The notes under the pieces are model-generated. The model had not been told where the DNA came from and searched no databases. It was given only the letters and a program-made list of their open reading frames with translations. The position numbers were made by a program, and so were the translations under genes. Positions 1 to 8,459 of a DNA stretch of 64,000 bases are shown piece after piece; within the stretch, counting starts at the first letter, position 1, and every line of letters starts with the position of its first letter. Origin of the DNA: Streptomyces purpureus (GTDB lineage: Bacteria; Actinomycetota; Actinomycetes; Streptomycetales; Streptomycetaceae); assembly GCF_014648195.1 (NCBI RefSeq), contig NZ_BMQQ01000001.1, forward strand, positions 749,164 through 813,163, given 5' to 3'.

Positions 1-152
1 TCGTTCGCCCCGGACGGAACTCCGACCAGGACCAAAGGCATCGGGCCGAAGAGCGACCAGGTTCGCTCGATCACCGCGTGCAGGGTGCGCTGGCGCGTTG
101 CGCCGCCCTGTTGCCTGTGGACAGGAGTCGGAACGCTCTCGCTCGCTGCCAA
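1..152. other. Window-edge sequence, no recognised gene
   Basis: Downstream of the serine hydrolase stop. Both strands have open frames entering from the window edge (one on the plus strand closes with TAA at about 153), but none shows a recognisable motif or a start signal. It may be the end of a neighbouring gene. I cannot assign it. Confidence 0.3.
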
Positions 153-1301
153 CTAAGAACGGGTCCGGCACAGTTCCTGGCCCATGAGTGTGATCATGGC
201 CTGCTGGGTGTCCTGGCCGCCGTCACTGGTGACGTACACCACCGCGGTCCGGGTCCCGTCTCGGGTGGCGCCGCCCCAGGTGACATAGCCGAGGAGTTCG
301 CCCCGGTGGCCGAAGTAGCTGCCGCCACAGGGCAACGGGATCTCGGCCAGACCGAGTCCATACCTCACGCCCAGCTCGGGCGCGGGCATGGTGGTCGTCA
401 TCTCGTCGAGCTGCGCCGGAGCCAGCAGACGGCCGCCGAGCAGCGCGGCGTAGAACCGGTTCAGGTCGTGCGCGGTGCTGATGACCGAGCCGGAGCCGAC
501 GGCCATACTCGGATTGAGGGTCGTGACGTCGATGCTCCTGTCGGTGCCGAACGCGGCGTAGCCCTGGGCGTGCGGGCCCGGGATGGACGGGAAGACGCCG
601 GGCGTACTGGTGTCCCTCAGTTCCAGGGGGCGGATGATCCGGTCCTTCAGCTCCCGTGCCCAACTCCGGCCGGTGACCTTATGGATGATCATCGCAGCGA
701 GAATGTAGTTGGTGTTGGAGTACGACCAGCCGTCGCCCGGGGAGAACTTGGCAGGGTGTCGCATCGCCAGACCAGCCAACTCCTTGGGCGTGTACGTGCG
801 GAACCGCTCGGCCCGATAGCCGTCCGCGTTTTTCAACGCGGGTATCTCCGGCCCGACATCAGGGATGCCGCTGGTGTGCTGCAGCAGCTGCCGTACGGTG
901 ATTTGTCTGCCGTCGTTGCCGTTGCCCCGGACCACTCCCGGCAGCCACTGCTCGACGGTGTCTTCCAGGGACATTCGCCCCTCGCCGACGAGTTGCAGCA
1001 CGACCGTGGCGGTGAAGGTCTTGGTAGCACTGCCGATCCGGAACCTGCCGTCCTGCGGCATTGGCCTCTCTGTGTTCATCGCGGCCGTCCCGGCGTACGC
1101 GCTGTCGCGTGCATCCGGTGACGTCACCTCGGCGTGCACACCGACGGCCCCGGTGTCGTGGATCGCCTCCACCTGCCGTTGGAGCGGATCGGCCGGCCGC
1201 GGCTTCGCCGCCGCCGTGGGCACGGTAGATGCGGCGAGGACGGCTGTAGCGAGGCTGGTCAGGACGAGCAGACCTCGCCGACGCCTTCTTAACCCATGCA
1301 T
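153..1301 (-). CDS. Secreted serine hydrolase (class C beta-lactamase / D-Ala-D-Ala carboxypeptidase fold)
   Basis: 382-aa predicted exported protein. The N-terminus is a twin-Arg-like or Sec signal (MHGLRRRRRG followed by a hydrophobic stretch and an Ala-rich cleavage region near residues 28-32). The three class C serine hydrolase motifs are present in order: S-A-T-K at about 91-94, Y-S-N at 194-196 and H-R-G at 332-334. Such proteins act on peptidoglycan peptides or as esterases outside the cell; the substrate is unknown. The start at 1301 is preceded by GAAGGGG; a longer reading up to 1400 has a non-signal-like leader. Codon 4 is TTA, the rare leucine codon read by bldA tRNA in Streptomyces, so translation may be developmentally timed (inference). 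Confidence 0.85.
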   Translation of the reverse strand: MHGLRRRRRGLLVLTSLATAVLAASTVPTAAAKPRPADPLQRQVEAIHDTGAVGVHAEVTSPDARDSAYAGTAAMNTERPMPQDGRFRIGSATKTFTATVVLQLVGEGRMSLEDTVEQWLPGVVRGNGNDGRQITVRQLLQHTSGIPDVGPEIPALKNADGYRAERFRTYTPKELAGLAMRHPAKFSPGDGWSYSNTNYILAAMIIHKVTGRSWARELKDRIIRPLELRDTSTPGVFPSIPGPHAQGYAAFGTDRSIDVTTLNPSMAVGSGSVISTAHDLNRFYAALLGGRLLAPAQLDEMTTTMPAPELGVRYGLGLAEIPLPCGGSYFGHRGELLGYVTWGGATRDGTRTAVVYVTSDGGQDTQQAMITLMGQELCRTRS

Positions 1302-1487
1302 GACGACCCCTTCTCTGTTCAGGTTGCGCGCGTTCAGGGACCGCTCAGGCTGTGGCCCGCGACTGTGTCGCCCCCTAGCGGCGGTCGACGACCATCCCAC
1401 CAGCGGAGGGGGGATCGCCCCATCCGGTTTTCCCCCTGACGTACCGATGCGCTGTCCTCAGGCCGGTGCCGGGGGGTTACCCCCCTT

Positions 1488-1557
1488 GAGAACTCCTAGC
1501 GAAATGATCTCCAAGGTGGTTGGACCACGCCGGGACTGGTGATCCGGGGTGCGGGGT
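1488..1557 (+). repeat. Left copy of a ~70-bp imperfect inverted repeat
   Basis: Read on the plus strand, this stretch matches the reverse complement of 2663-2733 at roughly 56 of 68 aligned positions with one gap. Both contain GAAATGATCT and end in TGCGGGGT. The two copies point inward at each other and enclose the methyltransferase gene and a transposase remnant, as the ends of a degenerate insertion element would. Confidence 0.65.
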
Positions 1558-1670
1558 GGATCGGCCGAAGTCGTGGGAAGGCGGCGACGAGTTATGGGCG
1601 GTGCACGCTGCGCCGCGGAGAGCGTAAATGCGTCGACAGCGCCCCTCGGCACCCGGCAAAGTGGCCGTCC

Positions 1671-2411
1671 GTGACGAGCAGTGAACTGTGGACCCGTGCG
1701 ACCGCTGACCGCTACGACGCCGAGGAGACCGAAGCGTCCTCGGCTGCCGTTCTCGGACCGACTCTCGCCTTCCTCGCCGAGCTCGCCGGAGGCGGCCGGG
1801 CACTGGAGTTCGCCATCGGGACCGGACGAGTGGGAGTCCCGCTCCGGGAACGCGGCGTGCCGGTAGTGGGCATCGAACTGTCCGAGCACATGGCAGCGGT
1901 GCTGCGGCGCAAGATCGACGAGGACACGCTCCCGGTAGTCATCGGGGACATGGCCACCACCGTCGTTCCCGGTGAGTTCACCCTGGTCTATCTCGTCTAC
2001 AACACCATCACGAACCTGCTCACTCAGGACGAGCAGGTCGAGTGCTTCCGCAACGCCGCACGGCATCTGGAGCCCGGCGGCCGATTCGTCATCGAGCTGG
2101 GTGTGCCGCCGCTGCGGTTCCTGCCGCCCGGCCAGGTCGCGGTGCCGTTCGATGTCTCCGAGCAGCATCTCGGCTTCGACACCTTCGACCTGGTCGAGCA
2201 GATTCTCGTCTCGCACCACTTCACCCGCGACGGCGACGACGGCCGCTACCGCCGTGACAACTCCCGGCACCGGTACGCCTGGCCGGCAGAGCTCGACCTG
2301 ATGGCACGGATCGCTGGGCTCGAGCTGGAACGTCGTGTCGCGGACTGGGACGGGGCGCCGTTCACCCAGGACTCCGCGAAGCACATCTCCGTGTGGCGCA
2401 AGCCAGCCTGA
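1671..2411 (+). CDS. Class I SAM-dependent methyltransferase
   Basis: About 246 aa from a GTG at 1671 (first residues VTSSELWTRATADRYD). SAM-binding motif I is visible as LEFAIGTGRVGVPL at about residues 38-51, followed by the acidic G-I-E-L strand-2 end and a GDM segment. The family (methyltransferase type 11/25) methylates small molecules, and the acceptor cannot be predicted. An open frame extends to 1539, but the upstream residues look non-coding and overlap the inverted repeat. The gene stands alone between two inverted repeats and beside an IS5-type transposase remnant, so it may have been a passenger gene. The Shine-Dalgarno at 1671 is weak, so the start is uncertain. Confidence 0.75.
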   Translation: MTSSELWTRATADRYDAEETEASSAAVLGPTLAFLAELAGGGRALEFAIGTGRVGVPLRERGVPVVGIELSEHMAAVLRRKIDEDTLPVVIGDMATTVVPGEFTLVYLVYNTITNLLTQDEQVECFRNAARHLEPGGRFVIELGVPPLRFLPPGQVAVPFDVSEQHLGFDTFDLVEQILVSHHFTRDGDDGRYRRDNSRHRYAWPAELDLMARIAGLELERRVADWDGAPFTQDSAKHISVWRKPA

Positions 2412-2429
2412 GGTCGGCCACCGGGCTGT

Positions 2430-2640
2430 CAATGTAGGCCGTGCCTGTCTTGAAGCTCCTGTCGGGAGTTCAGGCGTCGCCAGCAGATCGGTGCGTATCC
2501 GAGGGTGAGTGAAGGCTTCGTGGATGTCGTCGCGTATCTCCCAGCGGATCCGCAGGCGGCGGAGCCAGTGCAGGTGGGCGAATGCTCGCTCCACGACCCA
2601 GCGTTGGGCGCCGAGTCCGGAGCCGAGCACCACGTCCGGG
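2430..2640 (-). pseudogene. IS5-family transposase, C-terminal remnant with frameshift
   Basis: The minus strand encodes RRWVVER-like residues (QRWVVERAFAHLHWLRRLRI, then RWEIRDDIHEAF), the C-terminal signature of Streptomyces IS5-type DDE transposases. The expected continuation (SLTLGYAPICWRRLNS) is in another frame, so a frameshift lies just after HEAF near 2510. The N-terminal three quarters of the roughly 270-aa transposase, with the first two catalytic acidic residues, is missing. It cannot be active. Confidence 0.75.
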
Positions 2641-2662
2641 CGGTGCCGTGGCCGGCGGCGCT

Positions 2663-2733
2663 ACCCCGCACCCCCAGATCAACGGTCCCGGAGTGATCCA
2701 ACCACTTCGTAGATCATTTCGTGAGGAATTCTT
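2663..2733 (-). repeat. Right copy of the ~70-bp imperfect inverted repeat
   Basis: Reverse-complement partner of 1488-1557 (about 56 of 68 positions identical by eye). It lies about 25 bp upstream of the surviving transposase C-terminus, so the transposase N-terminal region was deleted between this end and the remnant. Both copies contain a 12-codon frame beginning ATGATCT and ending in TGA, probably a by-product of their homology. Confidence 0.65.
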
Positions 2734-2855
2734 AGCGGTACCTTGGCCCGGAAATGCCCCGGAACTGCCCCGGAACTGCTGGTCAGAGTTGGGATACCGG
2801 TGGGAGATATCGAAGTAAGGGCATGTTTCGACTCGCCGCGTAGGTGTGCGACGAG

Positions 2856-2895
2856 AAGGGCGCCTGACGGGCATCTGCCCTGGTCAGGCGCCCTT
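2856..2895. terminator. Strong bidirectional rho-independent terminator
   Basis: Perfect 13-bp stem (AAGGGCGCCTGAC at 2856-2868 pairing with GTCAGGCGCCCTT at 2883-2895). The loop contains a second nested GGGCA/TGCCC stem, and a T-run follows on the plus strand. It lies 10 bp beyond the aldehyde dehydrogenase stop (minus strand) and would also stop plus-strand transcription from the IS remnant. Confidence 0.85.
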
Positions 2896-2905
2896 TTTCC
2901 TGCAT

Positions 2906-4429
2906 CTAGAAGAAGCCCAGCCTCTTCGGGGAGTACGAAACCAACAGATTCTTCGTCTGCTGGTAGTGGTCCAGCATCATCTTGTGCGTCTCGCGGCCGA
3001 TACCCGACTGTTTGTACCCGCCGAACGCCGCATGCGCCGGATACGCGTGATAGCAGTTCGTCCACACCCGGCCCGCCTGGATCGCGCGGCCCGCACGGTA
3101 GGCCGTGTTGAGGTCGCGGGTCCAGACGCCCGCGCCCAGGCCGTAGAGCGTGTCGTTGGCCGTCTTGATCGCGTCGTCGAAGTCGGTGAACGAGGTCACC
3201 GCCACCACCGGGCCGAAGATCTCCTCCTGGAAGATTCGCATCCGGTTGTCGCCCTCGAAGATGGTCGGCTGGACGTAGTAGCCGCCCGCCAGCTCGCCGT
3301 CGTACTCCACTCGCTGACCGCCTGTCAGGATCTTCGCGCCCTCCTGCTGGCCGATGTCCAGGTACGAGAGGATCTTCCGGAGCTGGTCGTCGGAGGCCTG
3401 GGCGCCGATCATCGTGTCCGTGTCCAGGGGGTGGCCCGGCAGGATCCGCTCGGTCCGGGCGACCGCCGCCTCCAGGAACTCGCTGTAGTGGCCGCGCTGG
3501 ATCAGCGCGCGCGACGGGCACGTGCACACCTCGCCCTGATTCAGGGCGAACATCGTGAACCCTTCGAGCGCCTTGTCCCGGAACTCGTCGTCCGCCGACC
3601 AGACGTCGTCGAAGAAGATGTTCGGCGACTTGCCGCCCAGCTCCAGCGTGACCGGTTTGATGTTCTCGGAGGCGTACTGCATGATCAGCCGCCCCGTCGT
3701 GGTCTCCCCGGTGAACGCGATCTTCGCCACCCGCGGCGACGACGCGAGCGGCTTGCCCGCCTCCACACCGAAGCCGTTGACGACGTTCACCACACCCGGC
3801 GGCAGCAGATCGGCGACCAGGCTCATCCAGAAGTGCACGGAGACCGGGGTCTGTTCGGCGGGCTTCAGGACGACCGCATTCCCGGCGGCCAGCGCCGGCG
3901 CCAGCTTCCACGTCGCCATCAGGATCGGGAAGTTCCACGGGATGATCTGCGCGACCACGCCCAGCGGCTCGTGGAAGTGGTACGCCACGGTGTCGTCGTC
4001 GACCTCGCTCAGCGAGCCCTCCTGGGCGCGCAGGGCGCTCGCGAAGTAGCGGAAGTGGTCGATGGCCAGCGGAATGTCCGCCGCCAGCGTCTCGCGGACC
4101 GGCTTGCCGTTCTCCCAGCTCTCCGCGACCGCCAGCTCCTCCAGATGCGCCTCCATCCGGTCGGCGATCCCCAGCAGCACGGAGGCCCGCTCGGCGGGCG
4201 CCGTACGGCCCCAGGCGGGCGCGGCCGCGTGCGCCGCGTCCAAGGCGCGTTCGACGTCCTCGGCGGTGCCCCGGGCGACCTCGGTGAAGGGGCGGCCGTC
4301 GACCGGGCTCGGGTTCTCGAAGTACTGCCCGCGCGCCGGGGCGACGTACTCGCCGCCGATCCAGTGGTCGTACCGCGACCGGTACGACATGATCGCGCCG
4401 TCGGTGCCGGGCGCTGCGTAACGCGTCAT
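2906..4429 (-). CDS. NAD(P)-dependent aldehyde dehydrogenase
   Basis: 507 aa, the usual length for the family. It oxidises aldehydes to carboxylates. The signature ELGGKSPN (catalytic Glu) is followed by NQGEVCTC with the nucleophilic Cys at about residue 301. [13 protein letters not shown] (cofactor loop) and EEIFGPV are also present. The N-x-G-E-V-C-T-C form is typical of the acetaldehyde/chloroacetaldehyde dehydrogenase branch (ExaC/AldB-like). The start MTRYAAPG at 4429 has GGGAGG at good distance. The upstream gene on the same strand encodes a GAF-domain regulator, the usual partner for alcohol/aldehyde dehydrogenases of this type, and a strong terminator closes the unit. The true substrate is unknown. 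Confidence 0.92.
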   Translation of the reverse strand: MTRYAAPGTDGAIMSYRSRYDHWIGGEYVAPARGQYFENPSPVDGRPFTEVARGTAEDVERALDAAHAAAPAWGRTAPAERASVLLGIADRMEAHLEELAVAESWENGKPVRETLAADIPLAIDHFRYFASALRAQEGSLSEVDDDTVAYHFHEPLGVVAQIIPWNFPILMATWKLAPALAAGNAVVLKPAEQTPVSVHFWMSLVADLLPPGVVNVVNGFGVEAGKPLASSPRVAKIAFTGETTTGRLIMQYASENIKPVTLELGGKSPNIFFDDVWSADDEFRDKALEGFTMFALNQGEVCTCPSRALIQRGHYSEFLEAAVARTERILPGHPLDTDTMIGAQASDDQLRKILSYLDIGQQEGAKILTGGQRVEYDGELAGGYYVQPTIFEGDNRMRIFQEEIFGPVVAVTSFTDFDDAIKTANDTLYGLGAGVWTRDLNTAYRAGRAIQAGRVWTNCYHAYPAHAAFGGYKQSGIGRETHKMMLDHYQQTKNLLVSYSPKRLGFF

Positions 4430-4483
4430 CGAACCGCCTCCCTCGGAGCGCACCGGCCGCCCTTGGCCGGCGCTCCCGTGAGG

Positions 4484-5737
4484 CTAGGAGCCGCGACGTT
4501 GCAACCTCGTTGCACCGGCGGACAGTTCGGCGTCCAGCGCCCGCAGCCGGTCCAGCACCGGAGCCCGGCCACTCGCCGGAACCACTCGCGCGAGCGCCCG
4601 CCACACCACCGGATCGTCCTCGCCCCACGCGCTGTACGCCCAGTCCGCCAGCAGCCGAGGATCGCCCCGGTCCACCAGCGCCGCCCGCAACTGCCCCGCC
4701 AGCCGCTCCCGCAGCCGTACGACCCCGGGAGCGCACGAGCCCGGCAGCAGCGGCCCCGCGTACACCCCGAGCGCCGCGGACAGCGCCCCCGAGCCGAGCT
4801 TGCGCGCGACAGAGTCGAAGTCGGCGTCGACGGTCCTGGCCAGCCGGTACGGGCGCGAGCGCAGGACGTCCGCGCCGAGCAGCCCCCGCAGCCGCGACAG
4901 TTCGGCCCGCAGCGTCACCGGCGTCACCGACGCGTCCTCGTACAGCAGCGTCAGCAGCTCCTCACCGCTCACACCCTCCGGGCGGCGCGCCAGCACGACC
5001 ACGATCTCGCTGTGCCGACGGCTCAGCCGCACCCTGCGACCCTCCAGCCTCAGCAGCGCCTCGTTTCGGCCCAGCGCCTCCAGCCGTATCCGGTCGGCCG
5101 CCGGGGGAGGGGCGAGCAGCGCCAGCTGCGATTCGGCTGCCCGCGCCACCGCCTGGACGAATGCCAGGCTGTGCGGATGCGCGAGCCGGTCGCCGCCCGT
5201 GATGTCGACGGCGCCGAGCAGCCGCCCGCTGTGTGGATCGTGCACCGGCGCCGCAGCGCACGTCCAGGCCTGCACCGGGCGCCGGAAGTGCTCCGCCGAG
5301 CACACCTGCACCGGACGGTCCAGCGAGACCGCCGTCCCCGGCGCGTTCGTCCCCGCCGCCGACTCCGTCCAGCGCGCCCCGGCCACGAAGTTCATCGATC
5401 GCGCCCGGCGCAGCGCCCCCGAATGCCCCTCCACCCACATCAGCCGCCCCGACGCGTCGCACACCGCGACCAGATGCTCCCCATCCGTCGCATACGCATC
5501 CGTCAGCTCACGGATCACCGGCATCGCGGCGGCGAGCGGATGCGCCTCCCGGTACGCGGCGAGATCCTGCTCGTCCAGCTCGACGCAGGCGGCCCCGTCC
5601 GGGCTCACCCGGGCCCGCGCCGAGCGCCGCCACGACTCGGCGACCAGCGCCCGCACCGGCGGCCTCGGGGGCTCCCCGCCCGAGGTGAACGCGTCGTGCG
5701 CCCTGCGCAGTGCCCTGGTGTCGGGCTCCGGACCCAT
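4484..5737 (-). CDS. GAF-domain transcriptional regulator of the adjacent aldehyde dehydrogenase
   Basis: 417 aa from ATG at 5737 (GAGG ten bases upstream; a TTG six codons earlier is possible). The N-terminal half resembles the sensor region of AcoR-type regulators: ALVAESWRRS, then a GAF domain with WTESAAGTNAPGTAV and HDPHSGRLLGAVDITGGD at about 110-200. Unlike AcoR it has no sigma-54 AAA module. The C-terminal half (about 235-320) looks like a winged-helix output domain (RLSRRHSEIVVVLARRPEGV). The stop is 54 bp before the dehydrogenase start, so the two genes are probably co-transcribed with the regulator first. The inducer is unknown, likely a small alcohol or aldehyde. Confidence 0.8.
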   Translation of the reverse strand: MGPEPDTRALRRAHDAFTSGGEPPRPPVRALVAESWRRSARARVSPDGAACVELDEQDLAAYREAHPLAAAMPVIRELTDAYATDGEHLVAVCDASGRLMWVEGHSGALRRARSMNFVAGARWTESAAGTNAPGTAVSLDRPVQVCSAEHFRRPVQAWTCAAAPVHDPHSGRLLGAVDITGGDRLAHPHSLAFVQAVARAAESQLALLAPPPAADRIRLEALGRNEALLRLEGRRVRLSRRHSEIVVVLARRPEGVSGEELLTLLYEDASVTPVTLRAELSRLRGLLGADVLRSRPYRLARTVDADFDSVARKLGSGALSAALGVYAGPLLPGSCAPGVVRLRERLAGQLRAALVDRGDPRLLADWAYSAWGEDDPVVWRALARVVPASGRAPVLDRLRALDAELSAGATRLQRRGS

Positions 5738-5911
5738 CCACGCCTCACTGGCCAAATCGGCCTCCCCGTCGAGGACTTCGGCCGCTGTCGGCGGGCCGAG
5801 GCCTCATCGTGGCCGCGCCCGGTGATGCCGACAACCCTCCCCGCCGCACCCTGTCCGGTCTTGACCCTCGGCCTCCCGTACAAGTGTTCCACGGCCTCGC
5901 GTAGAGTGGGC

Positions 5912-6004
5912 GCGGGCCGTGACTGGCGCGTGAGGTGGAGTACCACCGGGGAGCGGCCCGACGGGCTCCGACCGGACTCCGCCACTGCCGTGCGCCTGGG
6001 CGAT
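5912..6004 (+). promoter_or_regulatory. ZTP riboswitch (pfl motif) in the folD leader
   Basis: The leader carries the conserved pfl-motif blocks in order: GTGACTGGCG at about 5919, a GGTGGAGTACCACCGGGGAGC pseudoknot/stem region at 5934-5954, a variable linker, and the 3' GCGCCTGGGC block at about 5992-6001. The 3' block lies about 29 bases before the folD start, so ligand binding could act on translation or early termination. ZTP riboswitches sense AICAR triphosphate and switch on one-carbon folate genes when formyl-folate is low, and folD is a classic target. A likely -10 box, TAGAGT, lies at 5902-5907 just upstream. Confidence 0.85.
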
Positions 6005-6029
6005 GACGACCGATGCTCAGGAGTGGCCC

Positions 6030-6887
6030 ATGCCCACCGTCCCCGCCGCACGCCTCATGGACGGCACCGCGCTCGCCCGCCGCACCGTCGAGGAGACCGC
6101 CGCCCGCGCTGCCGAGATCACCCGCCGCACGGGTACGGCTCCCTGCCTGGCGACCGTCCTCGTCGGCGAGGACCCGGCCTCCGTGACGTACGTACGGATG
6201 AAGCGCGCCCGCTGCGAGAAGGCCGGAATCCGCTCCCGGCACATGGAGCTGCCGGCCGCCACGAGCACCGAGGAGCTCGTCGCCACCCTCACCGGTCTCT
6301 CCCAGGACTCCGAGGTCAACGGCATCCTTCTCCAGCACCCGGTCGGGCCGCACATCGACGAGCGGGCCGCCTTCGAGGCGATCGCGCCGGAGAAGGACGT
6401 CGACGGTGTCACGATGACCTCGTTCGCGGCGATGAGCTTCGGCCTGCCCGGCTTCGAGTCCTGCACCCCCGGCGGCATCATGCGTCTCCTCGACGCGTAC
6501 GACGTGAACCCGTCCGGGAAGCGCGCGGTGGTCGTCGGCCGCAGCGCGATCCTCGGCAAGCCGGCCGGCATGCTCCTGCTCGCCCGGGACGCGACGGTCA
6601 CCTACTGCCACTCCCGCACCACCGGCCTCTCGGAGATCGTCGCCGAGGCCGACATCCTCGTCGCCGCCGTCGGCCGCCCCCGTTTCATCCGCGGCGAGGA
6701 CATCAAGCCGGGCGCGGTCGTCATCGACGCGGGCTACAACCCCGGCAACGTCGGCGACGTCGACTTCGACACCGCCGCCGAACGCGCGAGCCTGATCACC
6801 CCGGTCCCGGGCGGCGTCGGCCCGATGACCATCGCGGTCCTCCTCGCCCAGACCGTGGACGCGGCCGAGCGCCAGCTCGGGCTGTAG
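6030..6887 (+). CDS. folD: Bifunctional methylene-THF dehydrogenase / methenyl-THF cyclohydrolase
   Basis: 285 aa, a normal FolD length. It interconverts 5,10-methylene-THF, methenyl-THF and 10-formyl-THF with NADP, supplying one-carbon units for purines and formyl-Met. Visible signatures: YVRMKRARCEKAGI (catalytic Tyr/Lys region), ILLQHPVGPHID, PEKDVDGVT, VVGRSAILGKPAGMLL (NADP-binding) and the C-terminal PVPGGVGPMT motif. The start at 6030 has AGGAG seven bases upstream; an earlier ATG at 6003 lies at the end of the riboswitch and is unlikely. Single-gene transcript behind a ZTP riboswitch. Confidence 0.95.
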   Translation: MPTVPAARLMDGTALARRTVEETAARAAEITRRTGTAPCLATVLVGEDPASVTYVRMKRARCEKAGIRSRHMELPAATSTEELVATLTGLSQDSEVNGILLQHPVGPHIDERAAFEAIAPEKDVDGVTMTSFAAMSFGLPGFESCTPGGIMRLLDAYDVNPSGKRAVVVGRSAILGKPAGMLLLARDATVTYCHSRTTGLSEIVAEADILVAAVGRPRFIRGEDIKPGAVVIDAGYNPGNVGDVDFDTAAERASLITPVPGGVGPMTIAVLLAQTVDAAERQLGL

Positions 6888-7145
6888 GGGGGAGGCGGCC
6901 GGGCCGGCCACCGGCCCAAGCCCCCTGCCGCCCACCGGCTACGGGCGGGTCCCGCCTCCGCGGTTGGCGCCGGCTGCCTGGCCGTGACCCGACCTGCTTC
7001 GGCGGGAGGGCTCCGGCCCGGCCGGGCGGATCGTTGTGCGCCGCCGCCGGACGCCAGCTGCTTCGCCCTGTCGCACCGGGCCCCAGCCTGCCGTGCCCCG
7101 GCCGGGGCGGCCGGACGTTCACTCCTGCCGCCCCCAGCCCCTCGC

Positions 7146-8459
7146 CTACGGCTGCCCCGGCTCCGCCGTCACTCCCACCAGCGCCGCCGCCGGGTCCGGG
7201 TCCGCCGGGCCCGAGGGGGTCCAGCGGCCGCGGGATTTGGTGTACGGCCACCAGCGGCCGTCCTCGCCAAGGCGCAGCTGGACGTCGGCGCCGACCACGG
7301 TCCAGCGGGCCGGGCCCGTCTGGCGCAGGGGTGGCCGGTCGGTGTCGTCCCAGGCCTCGGCGAGCTGGGTCAGCGCGCGGGCCAGGACGTCCGGGGCCGG
7401 GGAGACGTCCTCCTCGAGAACCTTCAGGGCCGGCGCGCCACCCAGGCTCCACGCGCGCGTGGCCAGGTCGAGTTCGGCGCGGCGGCGGCCCGTGCCCGAC
7501 GCCAGCCGGGCGGCGATCCAGGGCTCCGTCGGGGTCGCGGCCAGCCGGACCGCGTCCTGGGTGACCGTCAGGGCGGGCTCCACCGGCTGCCGGTCGTGCC
7601 CCGGTGCCAGCGCCTCCGCCAGCATCCGGTGCGCACGGGCCGCCGCGTCGGCCGCCAGGAACTCCAGGGCCGCGGGGTCGAGCCCGGGCGTCGGCCCCGA
7701 CTCTGTCTCCAGGGACGGCGGTTCGCCGGGCGCGCCGGGCAGTGGGGGCGGCGCGGGCAGCGGGGGCAGGATGCCGCGCGCCGCGAACGCCTCCTCGGCC
7801 GGGACACCGGCCGCCTCCGCCGCCGCGACCGGCTCCGGATGCTCCGACGCGGCCCGCGCCGCGCTGCGGACCTGGAGCTCGTCGAGGAGCCGTCGCTCAC
7901 CGCGGCCCCGCATCAGCAGCAGGACGAACGGATCCTGGTCCAGGAGGCGCGCCACCTGGTAGCAGAGCGCGGCGGTGTGCGGGCAGTGGTCCCACGCCTC
8001 GCACGTGCACTCCGGCTCCAGGTCGCCGATGCCGGGCAGCAGCTCCACCCCGGCCGCCGCCGCGTCCTCCACCAGGTCCGGCGGCATCTCTCGGTCGAGG
8101 AGCGCCGCGATGTGCCCGGCGCTGTCGACGGCCATGTCCAGGAAGCGGTGCCAGCCCTCCGCCGAGAGCTCCTGGAGCAGCACGTCGCTCCGGTGGCCCG
8201 TGCCGTCCCGGTCCCTGACGACGGCGGTGATCCGCCCGGGACGTACCGTCACCGCGCCGACCGAGCCGTCGCGCGCGTGCTTACGGCCCTTCTTGAGCTG
8301 CTCGCCGTCGAGCGCGGTGTCCTCCAGCGCCTTCAGCCAGGCCCGGCCCCACCAGGTACGTACGAACGTGCCGCCGCGTACCGGCGGCAGCGCGGCGAAG
8401 GTCCGCTCCTCCTCGGGGGCGCCGTCCGCGTGGTCGAAAACGTCATCCATCGCACTCAT
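7146..8459 (-). CDS. SWIM zinc-finger protein, partner of SNF2 helicase
   Basis: 437 aa. The SWIM zinc-binding pattern C-x-C-x(n)-C-x-H appears at about residues 150-165 (CTCEAWDHCPHTAALC). The N-terminus holds a conserved TFVRTWWGRAWLKALE block typical of the actinobacterial SWIM proteins encoded beside SNF2 helicases. SWIM domains bind DNA or protein. The start ATG overlaps the stop of the SNF2 gene (ATGA at 8456-8459), showing translational coupling, and the two probably form one complex. Residues 250-300 are Pro/Ala-rich linker. Confidence 0.85.
   Translation of the reverse strand: MSAMDDVFDHADGAPEEERTFAALPPVRGGTFVRTWWGRAWLKALEDTALDGEQLKKGRKHARDGSVGAVTVRPGRITAVVRDRDGTGHRSDVLLQELSAEGWHRFLDMAVDSAGHIAALLDREMPPDLVEDAAAAGVELLPGIGDLEPECTCEAWDHCPHTAALCYQVARLLDQDPFVLLLMRGRGERRLLDELQVRSAARAASEHPEPVAAAEAAGVPAEEAFAARGILPPLPAPPPLPGAPGEPPSLETESGPTPGLDPAALEFLAADAAARAHRMLAEALAPGHDRQPVEPALTVTQDAVRLAATPTEPWIAARLASGTGRRRAELDLATRAWSLGGAPALKVLEEDVSPAPDVLARALTQLAEAWDDTDRPPLRQTGPARWTVVGADVQLRLGEDGRWWPYTKSRGRWTPSGPADPDPAAALVGVTAEPGQP

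Noticed and set aside
1458..2633. 391-codon minus-strand frame over the methyltransferase
   Set aside because: Only its first 40 codons are meaningful (transposase C-terminus); the rest is antisense to the methyltransferase.
2846..7564. Very long plus-strand open frame (about 1570 codons)
   Set aside because: It runs antisense to the aldehyde dehydrogenase and GAF regulator and out of frame with folD; composition is Arg/His/Pro-rich with no motif. High-GC shadow.
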